From Candidatus Poseidoniaceae archaeon (GTDB taxonomy: Archaea; Thermoplasmatota; Poseidoniia; Poseidoniales; Poseidoniaceae): 10,162 bases of DNA. The DNA lies in the NCBI GenBank assembly GCA_022452125.1, contig JAKURJ010000060.1, forward strand, positions 1-10,162. The letters are read 5' to 3'. Positions 1 to 6,342 of this stretch are shown piece after piece. Position 1 is the first letter of the stretch, and each line of letters starts with the position of its first letter. Position numbers and translations under genes: made by a program. The notes under the pieces were generated by a model. It was not told the origin of the DNA. It ran no database searches and saw only the letters and a program-made list of their open reading frames with translations.

Positions 1-50
1 GTCATTACCTAATTACGTAGAGATACAATCCAAAGAATCCCAAGAGTTCA

Positions 51-758
51 ATGTTGCGTTTTCATACTCAAGTAGCTCGTGTATCTCTAACTGCACAACA
101 ACCCCTCAACAATATTGCCCGAGTAACAGTTCAGGCCTTGGCTGCTGTTTGCGGAGGCACTCAGAGTTTGCACACAAATTCCTATGACGAAGCCCTAGGC
201 CTTCCAACAGAAGACAGTGCAACCGTAGCACTACGTACTCAGCAAATTATTGCTGAAGAAAGCGGTGTTGCCAATGTAGTAGACCCACTGGGAGGTTCAC
301 ACCTAGTTGAAATGTTAACTGAGGAGATCTACCAGCAGTCGAAAAACAAGATTCTCGAAATCGAGAAAATGGGTGGTGCTATGCGAGCTATCGAAGCAGC
401 ATTCCAACAAAAAGAGATTCCTGAATCTGCATGGACGCATTTGACCAAAGTGGAATCTGGTGAAAGAAAAATTGTTGGAGTCAACCATGGTGTATTAGAA
501 GAAGAGGAAATGCCACCTCTGCTAAAACCCGACCCTGAATTGGGTGAGAAGCAAAAGGAAAAACTTGGAAATATCAGGAATTCCCGTGATAACAATTCAG
601 TCGAAATTGCATTGGATGCAATAAGAACAGCATCTGCTGGAGACGACAATTTATTCCCATTGGTAATTGACGCTTTGAGGCAAAACTGCACGCTTGGGGA
701 GATTATTTCGGCAATGAAGAGCGAGTTTGGAACTTACATGGCACCAAGTGGATTTTAG
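51..758 (+). CDS. mcmA: Methylmalonyl-CoA mutase large subunit, C-terminal part (5' end missing or broken)
   Basis: This is the C-terminal part of the catalytic chain that isomerises (R)-methylmalonyl-CoA to succinyl-CoA with adenosylcobalamin. Family motifs are clear: MLRFHTQ at the first Met, SLTAQQPLNN, GGTQSLHTNSYDEAL, ALRTQQII and VDPLGG. The chain ends without a B12-binding domain, as in archaeal-type enzymes whose cobalamin subunit is a separate protein; that subunit is not in the window. Homology runs about ten codons upstream of the first ATG (RYNPKNPKSS, from base 21), but an in-frame TAG lies at 18-20. The gene is therefore cut off, interrupted, or affected by an error near the window edge; about half of a normal large subunit is absent. 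The stop overlaps the ribosome binding site of the epimerase gene, so the two are probably cotranscribed. Family is near certain; intactness is unknown. Confidence 0.88.
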   Translation: MLRFHTQVARVSLTAQQPLNNIARVTVQALAAVCGGTQSLHTNSYDEALGLPTEDSATVALRTQQIIAEESGVANVVDPLGGSHLVEMLTEEIYQQSKNKILEIEKMGGAMRAIEAAFQQKEIPESAWTHLTKVESGERKIVGVNHGVLEEEEMPPLLKPDPELGEKQKEKLGNIRNSRDNNSVEIALDAIRTASAGDDNLFPLVIDALRQNCTLGEIISAMKSEFGTYMAPSGF

Positions 759-766
759 GTGATTGA

Positions 767-1186
767 ATGAAGATTTATTTGGATCACATCGGTATTGCAT
801 GCGAGAACCTAGACGAAGCATCAAAGTTCTGGAATCTTATTGGGCTATTACAAGGCGATGATGAGTTAGTTGAAGACCAAGGAGTTGTAACTCGCTTCTT
901 TTCCACGTCATCAAACGACCCAACAACTCCAAAAATTGAGCTACTAGAACCAACTGGTCAGGACACTCCCATAGGTAAATTCCTATCTAAAAGAGGTGCA
1001 GGAGTCCAACAAGTCTGTTTCCGAGTTGAGAACTTGGAAGAAATGATCAAACTATTGGTTGATAATGGAGTTGTGATGATTGACACCGAACCACGTAATG
1101 GCGCACATGGTGCATTAATTGCATTTGTACATCCAAAAAGCACAGGTGGTGTGCTAGTCGAGTTAGCACAGAAATCAAATGTCTAA
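767..1186 (+). CDS. mce: Methylmalonyl-CoA epimerase (VOC fold)
   Basis: A 139-residue protein of normal family length. It converts (S)- to (R)-methylmalonyl-CoA, supplying the mutase encoded just upstream. Two VOC modules are visible: the first opens with LDHIGIA (His7), the second with VQQVCFRV (residues 80-87), and the end carries the family signature HPKSTGGVLVELAQ (122-135, Glu132). Other expected positions are IELLEP (57-62). Start choice: ATG at 767 follows AGGTGAT with a 3-base spacer, and that motif overlaps the mutase stop. Oddity: the second module usually reads LHH or QHH-like there, and the second His is a metal ligand in characterised epimerases; here it is Gln82. It could be a functional variant using Gln, or a related VOC enzyme, but the neighbour strongly favours the epimerase. 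Confidence 0.88.
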   Translation: MKIYLDHIGIACENLDEASKFWNLIGLLQGDDELVEDQGVVTRFFSTSSNDPTTPKIELLEPTGQDTPIGKFLSKRGAGVQQVCFRVENLEEMIKLLVDNGVVMIDTEPRNGAHGALIAFVHPKSTGGVLVELAQKSNV

Positions 1187-1211
1187 GGAATAGTAAATTG
1201 GGTTGGTACTG

Positions 1212-2039
1212 ATGAGTGAAACATTACTTTCTCTTGTTGGTGTCGGCAAGAGTTTCAAAGAAGTCGATGCATTGACTCATGTTGATTTAGAGATTAAATC
1301 TGGACAGGTCATTGGCTTGGTAGGAGGCAACGGTGCCGGTAAAACTACTCTACTCAGATTAATGGCAGGGGTTATGGAGCCAAGTAAAGGTACAATCATG
1401 TTTCAGGAAAAACCTGTTTCTTCGATGAGAAGTAAATTAGGTGTTGTCCCGGAATCCACCGGTTTGTATTCTAGATTAACTGCATGGGAAAATATTCGAT
1501 ACCATTCACGTATTTATGGAATTGATGATGAAGTTGCTTGGAATCGTGTAAATCATTTTGCAGGGATGTTAGATATTACTGACGCTCTATCACGTCACAC
1601 AAAGGGCTTCAGTCGAGGTATGCGACAGAAAACAGCACTATTGCGTGCTCTAGCGCACGGACCTGATATTTTGTTGCTCGATGAGCCAACTGCAGGCCTG
1701 GATGTCACCAGTGCCCGCACAGTTCGACGACTAGTTGGCCAGTTACGTGATGAAGGAGGAACTGTGATCTATAGCACACACCATCTTGCAGAGGCGCAAC
1801 AAGTCTGTGACCGCATTGTAATAGTTCACAACGGAACGATAAGAGCCGATGGTTCTCCTGATGAGTTATTGCACGAAACAGGCCAGCAATCACTGGAGGA
1901 GGCCTATGTTTCCCTAACATCTGACAAAGCAAGAGCGCGAAGTGAAGATGACAAAAAGGAAAGCAAGTTGGCAAAATGGTGGAGACGTTTCCTTACTGGA
2001 AGCACACCTGATTACAAGGAGGTGTCTGAGGATGAGTGA
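1212..2039 (+). CDS. ABC-2 type transporter ATP-binding protein (NatA-like)
   Basis: Cytoplasmic ATPase subunit, 275 residues from ATG 1212. Upstream in-frame TTG 1203 is possible but offers no better ribosome binding site. Motifs in order: Walker A GGNGAGKT (38-45), a PESTGLY stretch at the Q-loop (80-86) with Glu replacing the usual Gln as often seen in NatA/CcmA-like proteins, a variant signature FSRGMRQK (133-140), Walker B ILLLDEP (153-159), and the H-loop His190 in STHH. After the fold ends near residue 235 there is a charged tail of about 40 residues with an amphipathic KLAKWWRRF stretch, which may contact the membrane or the permease. The gene overlaps the permease start by 8 bases. 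The fold belongs to the exporter class; sodium export as in NatAB is a possibility, but the substrate cannot be read from sequence. Confidence 0.9.
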   Translation: MSETLLSLVGVGKSFKEVDALTHVDLEIKSGQVIGLVGGNGAGKTTLLRLMAGVMEPSKGTIMFQEKPVSSMRSKLGVVPESTGLYSRLTAWENIRYHSRIYGIDDEVAWNRVNHFAGMLDITDALSRHTKGFSRGMRQKTALLRALAHGPDILLLDEPTAGLDVTSARTVRRLVGQLRDEGGTVIYSTHHLAEAQQVCDRIVIVHNGTIRADGSPDELLHETGQQSLEEAYVSLTSDKARARSEDDKKESKLAKWWRRFLTGSTPDYKEVSEDE

Positions 2040-3249
2040 TTCTTGGAGGTTCATCTCAACAATCGCAAAGAAGGAGATTGTCGAATTCGTTAGAGATTGG
2101 CGAACTCTGATTGCATTAATCGTGATACCACTTCTTATCTTCCCTGCTCTATTTATTGCTCTACCACTTCTATTACAATCCGAAGCTGCTGAACTAGATG
2201 CAATGGAGTTAGAGGTTGTATGGCAGGGAGATGTAAATGATGAATTGAACGTGTCGTTTGCTGAATCCAATCTGATTATTGTGTATGAAGAGATGCCAAA
2301 TGAAATCAACAATTTATCTGATATTGGAAACGACCTTGACCGCATAAGAGATCAGGAAACTCAGGCAGTATTCAGGCTATTAGAGAACGAAACAGGTTGG
2401 AAATTTTCAGTCCTATACATTTCAACTAGCGAAGCATCTAGTGAAGCAAGGAGTAGAATTATTGATGCCATTATCGACTGGGAATCTGATGTGGTCAATG
2501 GTACATTGGTTGAAGCTGGGCTTGACCCTGAATCGACACTTGATCCGGTAACATGGGACGGTAATTGGGAAGAGGCCGATGCTGCAACTAAAGGTGAACA
2601 AGCCGGATTAGCGCTATCACTATTCATACCAATGGTAATTGCAATATGGACTGCTTCGAGCGCAATTCAACCTTCAATCGACATGACTGCCGGAGAGAGG
2701 GAAAGAGGTACGTTAGAGGCTTTATTGTGCCTACCGTGTTCGAGATTACAGTTACTGATAGGTAAATGGCTAGCTGTTGCAAGTATTACTAGTGCCGGTG
2801 TGGCATTACAAATTGGCGGTCTGTTATTCGCAATAACATACCTTGCATCATCCTCAGTTATCGGCATTCCTTCCGTTTCTGCGATAAGTATGGCACTACT
2901 GCTTGGAGCCGTAGTTATTTTTGCAATAATGGTAGTAGCATTCGAGTTAGCCCTGGCAATGAAGGCACACAGCGTTAAAGAAGCAGGTTCGCTGCTTGGA
3001 CCAGCAATCTTGTTCATTATTTTCCCGGCACTGTTCACACAAGTAATCAACCTAGATAGTATCGAATCTTGGTGGTTTGCTGTACCACTGGTCAATATTT
3101 TACTGGCTATGAGGGAGTTATTACTAGATAGAATAATCCTAGAACATGTATTGGTTTGGTTGACATCCAGCATACTGTATGCAGGACTAGCCGCCTGGTT
3201 TGCTGCAAGACAATTCAAACGCGAAGATCTAGTAGCTTCTATTTCCTAA
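2032..3249 (+). CDS. ABC-2 type transporter permease (NatB-like)
   Basis: Membrane subunit partnering the ATPase just upstream. It has 405 residues from ATG 2032, preceded by a strong AAGGAGGTG site (2016-2024) that lies inside the ATPase gene. Topology by eye: one helix at about 26-48, an external domain of about 140 residues (50-190), then helices near 191-214, 246-271, 283-310, 318-340, 347-361 and 371-393. The conserved cytoplasmic segment GERERGTLEALL (221-232), followed by GKWLAV, is typical of the NatB/ABC-2 family and lies between helices two and three. The large loop after the first helix is also typical of NatB-like proteins. Substrate unknown; efflux of an ion, drug or lipid-like compound is the family range. 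Confidence 0.88.
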   Translation: MSDSWRFISTIAKKEIVEFVRDWRTLIALIVIPLLIFPALFIALPLLLQSEAAELDAMELEVVWQGDVNDELNVSFAESNLIIVYEEMPNEINNLSDIGNDLDRIRDQETQAVFRLLENETGWKFSVLYISTSEASSEARSRIIDAIIDWESDVVNGTLVEAGLDPESTLDPVTWDGNWEEADAATKGEQAGLALSLFIPMVIAIWTASSAIQPSIDMTAGERERGTLEALLCLPCSRLQLLIGKWLAVASITSAGVALQIGGLLFAITYLASSSVIGIPSVSAISMALLLGAVVIFAIMVVAFELALAMKAHSVKEAGSLLGPAILFIIFPALFTQVINLDSIESWWFAVPLVNILLAMRELLLDRIILEHVLVWLTSSILYAGLAAWFAARQFKREDLVASIS

Positions 3250-3259
3250 ATCATTAGCA

Positions 3260-3267
3260 TAATATAC
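3260..3267 (+). promoter_or_regulatory. Candidate TATA box for the regulator-preQ0 operon
   Basis: The octamer TAATATAC lies just after the permease stop, in an AT-rich stretch. With archaeal spacing of about 25 bases, transcription would start near 3288-3290, right at the end of the palindrome described next. That would give a leader of about 150 bases before the regulator gene. Seen: the motif and its spacing. Inferred: promoter activity. An alternative promoter closer to 3380-3400 (AATAATAC) cannot be excluded. Confidence 0.35.
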
Positions 3268-3272
3268 TACCC

Positions 3273-3289
3273 GGTGTAAATATTACACC
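3273..3289. promoter_or_regulatory. Perfect palindrome, candidate operator
   Basis: GGTGTAA and its exact reverse complement TTACACC are separated by ATA. The site falls between the TATA-like box and the predicted transcription start, a position where a bound repressor blocks archaeal initiation. Small ribbon-helix-helix proteins bind such short palindromes as dimers of dimers, and one is the first clear gene downstream, so autoregulation is a reasonable inference. It could instead be an RNA hairpin at the end of the permease transcript, but no T-run follows it. Confidence 0.4.
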
Positions 3290-3335
3290 ATGGCAATAAT
3301 TCATTGGCTAACGGAAAGTATGCGTGTATGGGACG

Positions 3336-3348
3336 GCGGTTTAACCGC
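3336..3348. repeat. Second short palindrome in the leader region
   Basis: GCGGTT and AACCGC flank a single T. In RNA it would form a small hairpin with a GC-rich stem, followed by an A-rich stretch. It lies about 90 bases before the regulator start. It may be a second operator of different sequence, a leader hairpin, or chance; nothing further in the sequence decides. Confidence 0.25.
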
Positions 3349-3438
3349 AAAAATCGCGAAAAGTAAAAAGAACATTGAATAATACTCTAGTAATACTATA
3401 TGAATACCTTGATATTCTATGGGCTGCGCCGACAAATC

Positions 3439-3615
3439 ATGCCAAAGGTAAGTTTGGACATGCCGGCGCAGATTCTTGAAGACCTGAAATTGCATGTTGG
3501 CGATGATGGCAAATTCGTCAGTGTAGCCGATGCAATTAGAACTGCATGTCGAAAAATGCTAGACCAGCTAGACCTAATTGATGCTAGACATGGCCGAATG
3601 GAGGGTTCAGAATGA
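3439..3615 (+). CDS. Small ribbon-helix-helix (CopG/Arc-like) transcriptional regulator
   Basis: A 58-residue protein from ATG 3439. The short N-terminal strand (PKVSLDMP, residues 2-9) is followed by a helix (AQILEDLKLHV), a turn with Gly-Asp residues, and a second helix (SVADAIRTACRKMLDQLD). This is the compact strand-helix-helix plan of DNA-binding RHH proteins, which act as dimers. An upstream in-frame ATG at 3400 would add 13 residues (MNTLIFYGLRRQI) before the strand. I prefer 3439 because the family normally begins right at the strand; the ribosome binding site is weak for both. The stop overlaps the folE start (ATGA), so the two are translationally coupled. It is the likely local regulator of the preQ0 operon; ligand and targets are not visible. 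Confidence 0.72.
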   Translation: MPKVSLDMPAQILEDLKLHVGDDGKFVSVADAIRTACRKMLDQLDLIDARHGRMEGSE

Positions 3616-4181
3616 TAACTAAGGAAGATGCTATGAGAGCAGTTAGTACTTTACTAAAGTACATCGAAGGTGATGATGAGCGAGAAGGTTTAGTGGATAC
3701 TCCGAAAAGAGTCATACAATCTTACGAAGAAATATATTCAGGATATGCAATGGATCCCGCAGAGGTGCTTTCGTCAACATTTAATGGCGAAGGTTATGAT
3801 GGAATCGTATTATTGAGAGACATTGAATTCCACTCGACATGCGAGCATCATTTGCAGCCATTCAAGGGAAGAGCGCACGTCGCTTACATTCCTACAAACA
3901 GAATTGTAGGTATCAGTAAGTTAGCGAGAATTGTTGAGTTACATGCACGCCGATTGCAGAATCAAGAAAGAATCACCAAAGGAATTGCTGATGACCTAGA
4001 AGAGCACCTTTCACCCCTAGGGGCGGCAGTAATCATTGAAGCCGCTCATGGATGCATGCAGTGTCGCGGCGTTCAGAAGCAAAATGCTGTGATGACAACA
4101 AGTGCAATGCGCGGTGTTTTCTTCGATAAGAATGAAGCAAGAACCGAGTTGATGCAGTTAATTCAAAGCCCGTCATTGTGA
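3612..4181 (+). CDS. folE: GTP cyclohydrolase I (type IA, FolE)
   Basis: Converts GTP to 7,8-dihydroneopterin triphosphate, the first step shared by tetrahydrofolate and 7-deazaguanine synthesis. Family marks in its 189 residues: GLVDTPKRV (26-34), the zinc motif STCEHH (75-80), PTNRIVGISKLARIVELHARRLQNQERIT (starting near 94; catalytic core), and HGCMQCRGV (146-154). Zinc ligands by family alignment are Cys77, His80 and Cys148, all present. Length fits the short IA form. Many archaea instead start pterin synthesis with the unrelated MptA, so the bacterial-type enzyme here may have been acquired with the cluster. It overlaps the regulator stop and is followed after 9 bases by queE. The que genes downstream indicate the preQ0 role. 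Confidence 0.95.
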   Translation: MITKEDAMRAVSTLLKYIEGDDEREGLVDTPKRVIQSYEEIYSGYAMDPAEVLSSTFNGEGYDGIVLLRDIEFHSTCEHHLQPFKGRAHVAYIPTNRIVGISKLARIVELHARRLQNQERITKGIADDLEEHLSPLGAAVIIEAAHGCMQCRGVQKQNAVMTTSAMRGVFFDKNEARTELMQLIQSPSL

Positions 4182-4190
4182 GATGGTTGA

Positions 4191-4787
4191 ATGGTCACCT
4201 ATCCTATAGTCGAGATCTTCCACTCTGTTCAGGGTGAAGCATTCCATGCTGGAATACCTCATGTATTCATTAGATTTGGTAATTGCAATCTTAGATGTGA
4301 ATGGTGTGATACAGACTTCCTAACCTATGAGGATATGCAACTAGAGGACATTGTGAATGAAGTCTTGCAGCACAACTGCAAGAGGGTTATTTTCACAGGT
4401 GGAGAACCCTGTCTACAAGATTTGGATACTATTGGTGCGGAACTAAAGAAGCATGGTATCAATTTGTCAGTTGAAACAAATGGCACAATCCCAGTTCCAG
4501 AAATAATCGACTGGATTTGTGTATCACCTAAAGATCAAGTTTATCCTAATGTTGCAATAAAACAGAGAATTGGTCATGAATTGAAAGTAGTATATTGTGG
4601 ACAAGACTTGTCTATGTATGATGAATTGAAACAAGGGTTTGAACACCATTTCATTCAACCTTGTTACATGGAAAACGATACTGTTGAGGAAAACGGTCGA
4701 AGTTTCGCTACGGTCGAACGCATCGTAAAAAATAACCCTGGTTGGCGTCTCTCATTACAAACTCACAAGTGGATGGGGGTTGATTGA
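4191..4787 (+). CDS. queE: 7-carboxy-7-deazaguanine synthase (radical SAM QueE)
   Basis: Radical SAM enzyme of 198 residues that contracts 6-carboxytetrahydropterin to 7-carboxy-7-deazaguanine. The N-terminal IFHSVQGE (9-16) is the QueE substrate-loop signature. The cluster motif is CNLRCEWC (32-39), the CxxxCxxC spacing giving three cysteines for the 4Fe-4S cluster, followed by Asp40. FTGGEP (68-73) is the SAM-binding strand. The end SLQTHKWMG is typical of the family. Start ATG 4191 follows GGTTGA closely. The stop shares one base with the queC start (TGATG). All catalytic elements are present, and it looks fully functional. Confidence 0.95.
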   Translation: MVTYPIVEIFHSVQGEAFHAGIPHVFIRFGNCNLRCEWCDTDFLTYEDMQLEDIVNEVLQHNCKRVIFTGGEPCLQDLDTIGAELKKHGINLSVETNGTIPVPEIIDWICVSPKDQVYPNVAIKQRIGHELKVVYCGQDLSMYDELKQGFEHHFIQPCYMENDTVEENGRSFATVERIVKNNPGWRLSLQTHKWMGVD

Positions 4788-5875
4788 TGCGTGCAGTAAT
4801 GGCATTAAGCGGGGGAATGGATTCAACAGGGTTGCTAGTCCATTTGTTGTCCAAAGGATACAATGTAAGCTGTATATCGTACGAATACGGACAAAAGCAC
4901 AATATCGAACTTGAAAGAGCTAAAGCAAACATAGCATACCTCGCCCAGAAGGGGTATGTTGTCGAACACCAGGTTGCAGACTTATCCTCAGCGATGGGAT
5001 TATTCCATTCAGCACTAACAAGCGACGATATTGAAGTTCCGGAAGGACATTATGAAGAAGAACAAATGAAGGCAACTGTGGTGCCAAATAGAAATGCAAT
5101 TTTTGCATCAATACTTTACGGATATGCATTATCTGTTGCATTGCGTGAGGATAGCGATGTGATCATCGCCTTAGGTGTCCATTCTGGAGACCATGCAATA
5201 TATCCAGATTGCAGACCTGAATTTTATGACGCTATTGGAAATGCATTTTCAGTAGGTAACTGGGATAGTGAGAAGGTGTCATTCCACCTTCCATACATCG
5301 ATGGGGATAAGGAAACAATACTACGTGATGCTTTGGTATCATGCCAAAAATTAGGGTTAGATTTCGACAAAGTATTCGCAAATACAAACACCTCATACAA
5401 TCCAGACAAAGATGGTCGTTCTAGTGGGACTAGCGGAGCCGATGTGGAAAGGATACTTGCTTTCCATGCAATTGGAAGAAAAGACCCAGTCGAGTACGTG
5501 ACCTCTTGGGAAGAGGTACTCGAAGGAGCATTAAAAGCACAATTGCGGCATTATGTTATGAAAGAAAATGGTACTGAAAGACCATTTACAGGAGAATATG
5601 ACAAGCACTTCGCAGAAGGAAATTATTACTGCGCCGGTTGCGACAAACTCCTTTTTTCATCTCAATCGAAGTTTGATTCAGGGTGTGGATGGCCAGCGTT
5701 TAGCCATGAGGCTGATGATGCGAATATCACTCAATTGGAAGATACAAGCCATGGAATGAGGCGGATTGAAGTCAGATGTTCGCAATGTGATTCGCACTTA
5801 GGACATTTATTCCACGAACATAGAGGACCTAGATATTGCATCAACTCGATTTGTTTGGAATTTAGGGGTGATTGA
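4787..5875 (+). CDS. queC-msrB: QueC (7-cyano-7-deazaguanine synthase) fused to methionine sulfoxide reductase B
   Basis: One 362-residue chain with two domains. Residues 1 to about 240 are QueC, which makes preQ0 from 7-carboxy-7-deazaguanine, ammonia and ATP: PP-loop SGGMDS (8-13), EYGQKH (33-38), VVPNRN (98-103), ALGVHSGDH (128-136), and the terminal RKDPVEY. The four cysteines that normally bind zinc here are replaced: SCY is TSY (Ser203) and CGxCxxC is SGTSGAD (Ser213, Ser216, Asp219). Residues about 250-362 are a complete MsrB, which reduces methionine-R-sulfoxide: NGTERPFTGEY (261-271), zinc pairs Cys282/Cys285 and Cys331/Cys334, CGWPAF from Cys300, and catalytic Cys351 in RYCINS. No stop, start or ribosome binding site separates the domains, so the fusion looks real. 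Start ATG 4787 is preferred over TTG 4784. Function of the pairing is unknown. Confidence 0.92.
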   Translation: MRAVMALSGGMDSTGLLVHLLSKGYNVSCISYEYGQKHNIELERAKANIAYLAQKGYVVEHQVADLSSAMGLFHSALTSDDIEVPEGHYEEEQMKATVVPNRNAIFASILYGYALSVALREDSDVIIALGVHSGDHAIYPDCRPEFYDAIGNAFSVGNWDSEKVSFHLPYIDGDKETILRDALVSCQKLGLDFDKVFANTNTSYNPDKDGRSSGTSGADVERILAFHAIGRKDPVEYVTSWEEVLEGALKAQLRHYVMKENGTERPFTGEYDKHFAEGNYYCAGCDKLLFSSQSKFDSGCGWPAFSHEADDANITQLEDTSHGMRRIEVRCSQCDSHLGHLFHEHRGPRYCINSICLEFRGD

Positions 5876-5876
5876 T

Positions 5877-6329
5877 TTGGCTAGTTTTTTTTCGATTAAA
5901 AAATATGGACATGAAAGAGGACTATCTGCAGCATTCAGACAATGGAGAGCAGATAGCCATTGCAAATTTTTACATGGATACTCGCTCGAATTTGAGTTCG
6001 AATTCGGTGCGCATGAACTGGATGAAAAAAATTGGGTCGTTGATTTCGGTGGGCTCAAAGAATTAGAATCCTGGCTAAGAAAGAATTTCGACCACAAGAC
6101 CTTGGTTGCTTCAGATGACCCGAAATTGTCTGAATTCGAATCACTGAAAGAAAATGGAATAATCGACCTAATTGTAGTGGAATCAACAGGTGCTGAAATG
6201 TTTGCTAAGATGGCTATGGAATACTCTACTAAACTAATTGCAGAGAACTATGGTGACAGATGCTGGGTTGAAAGTGTAACTGTTAGGGAACATGGTGCAA
6301 ACAGTGCGAAATGTAAAAGGGAAATTTAG
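5877..6329 (+). CDS. queD: 6-carboxytetrahydropterin synthase (QueD), divergent type
   Basis: Makes 6-carboxytetrahydropterin from dihydroneopterin triphosphate, supplying QueE. I choose TTG 5877 (150 residues) because GGTGAT ends four bases before it, the same arrangement as at the epimerase gene; GTG 5868 would add three residues but has no good site. T-fold family marks: Cys29 in HCKFLHG, WVVDFGGLK (53-61), FDHKTLV (71-77) and REHGANSA (137-144). By alignment the catalytic Cys29, Asp72, His73 and Glu138 are kept. However, the zinc-binding His of AAH is Phe20, and HGH is HGY (Tyr35), so only His33 of the three canonical ligands remains; His28 may help. From memory, similar FRQW/HGY forms occur in marine bacteria and phages. 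The gene overlaps no neighbour and ends 13 bases from the convergent trmJ-like gene. Confidence 0.85.
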   Translation: MASFFSIKKYGHERGLSAAFRQWRADSHCKFLHGYSLEFEFEFGAHELDEKNWVVDFGGLKELESWLRKNFDHKTLVASDDPKLSEFESLKENGIIDLIVVESTGAEMFAKMAMEYSTKLIAENYGDRCWVESVTVREHGANSAKCKREI

Positions 6330-6342
6330 GCTAATTCGTCAT

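Noticed and set aside
1942..2031. Upstream extension of the permease
   Set aside because: The frame is open from 1942, but the extra residues lie inside the ATPase gene and the strong AAGGAGGTG site points to ATG 2032.
1914..2345. Minus-strand 143-codon frame opposite the ABC gene junction
   Set aside because: It has low-complexity composition and spans two real genes whose motifs are clear.
3330..3375. preQ1/preQ0-type riboswitch before the operon
   Set aside because: The hairpin GCGGTTTAACCGC with its A-rich tail loosely recalls class I preQ1 elements, but I cannot build the conserved loop or pseudoknot, and such riboswitches are known from bacteria.
3301..3495. Minus-strand 64-residue frame with hydrophobic segments
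   Set aside because: It runs antisense across the regulator start and control region, has no ribosome binding site, and the RHH gene on the other strand has clear family features.
5558..5875. Independent start for the MsrB domain
   Set aside because: The only nearby ATG (in VMKENG) lies inside the conserved fold start and has no ribosome binding site; the frame continues unbroken from QueC.
5868..5876. GTG start for queD
   Set aside because: The GTG lies inside the GGTGAT motif that fits TTG 5877 and has no good site of its own; it remains possible.
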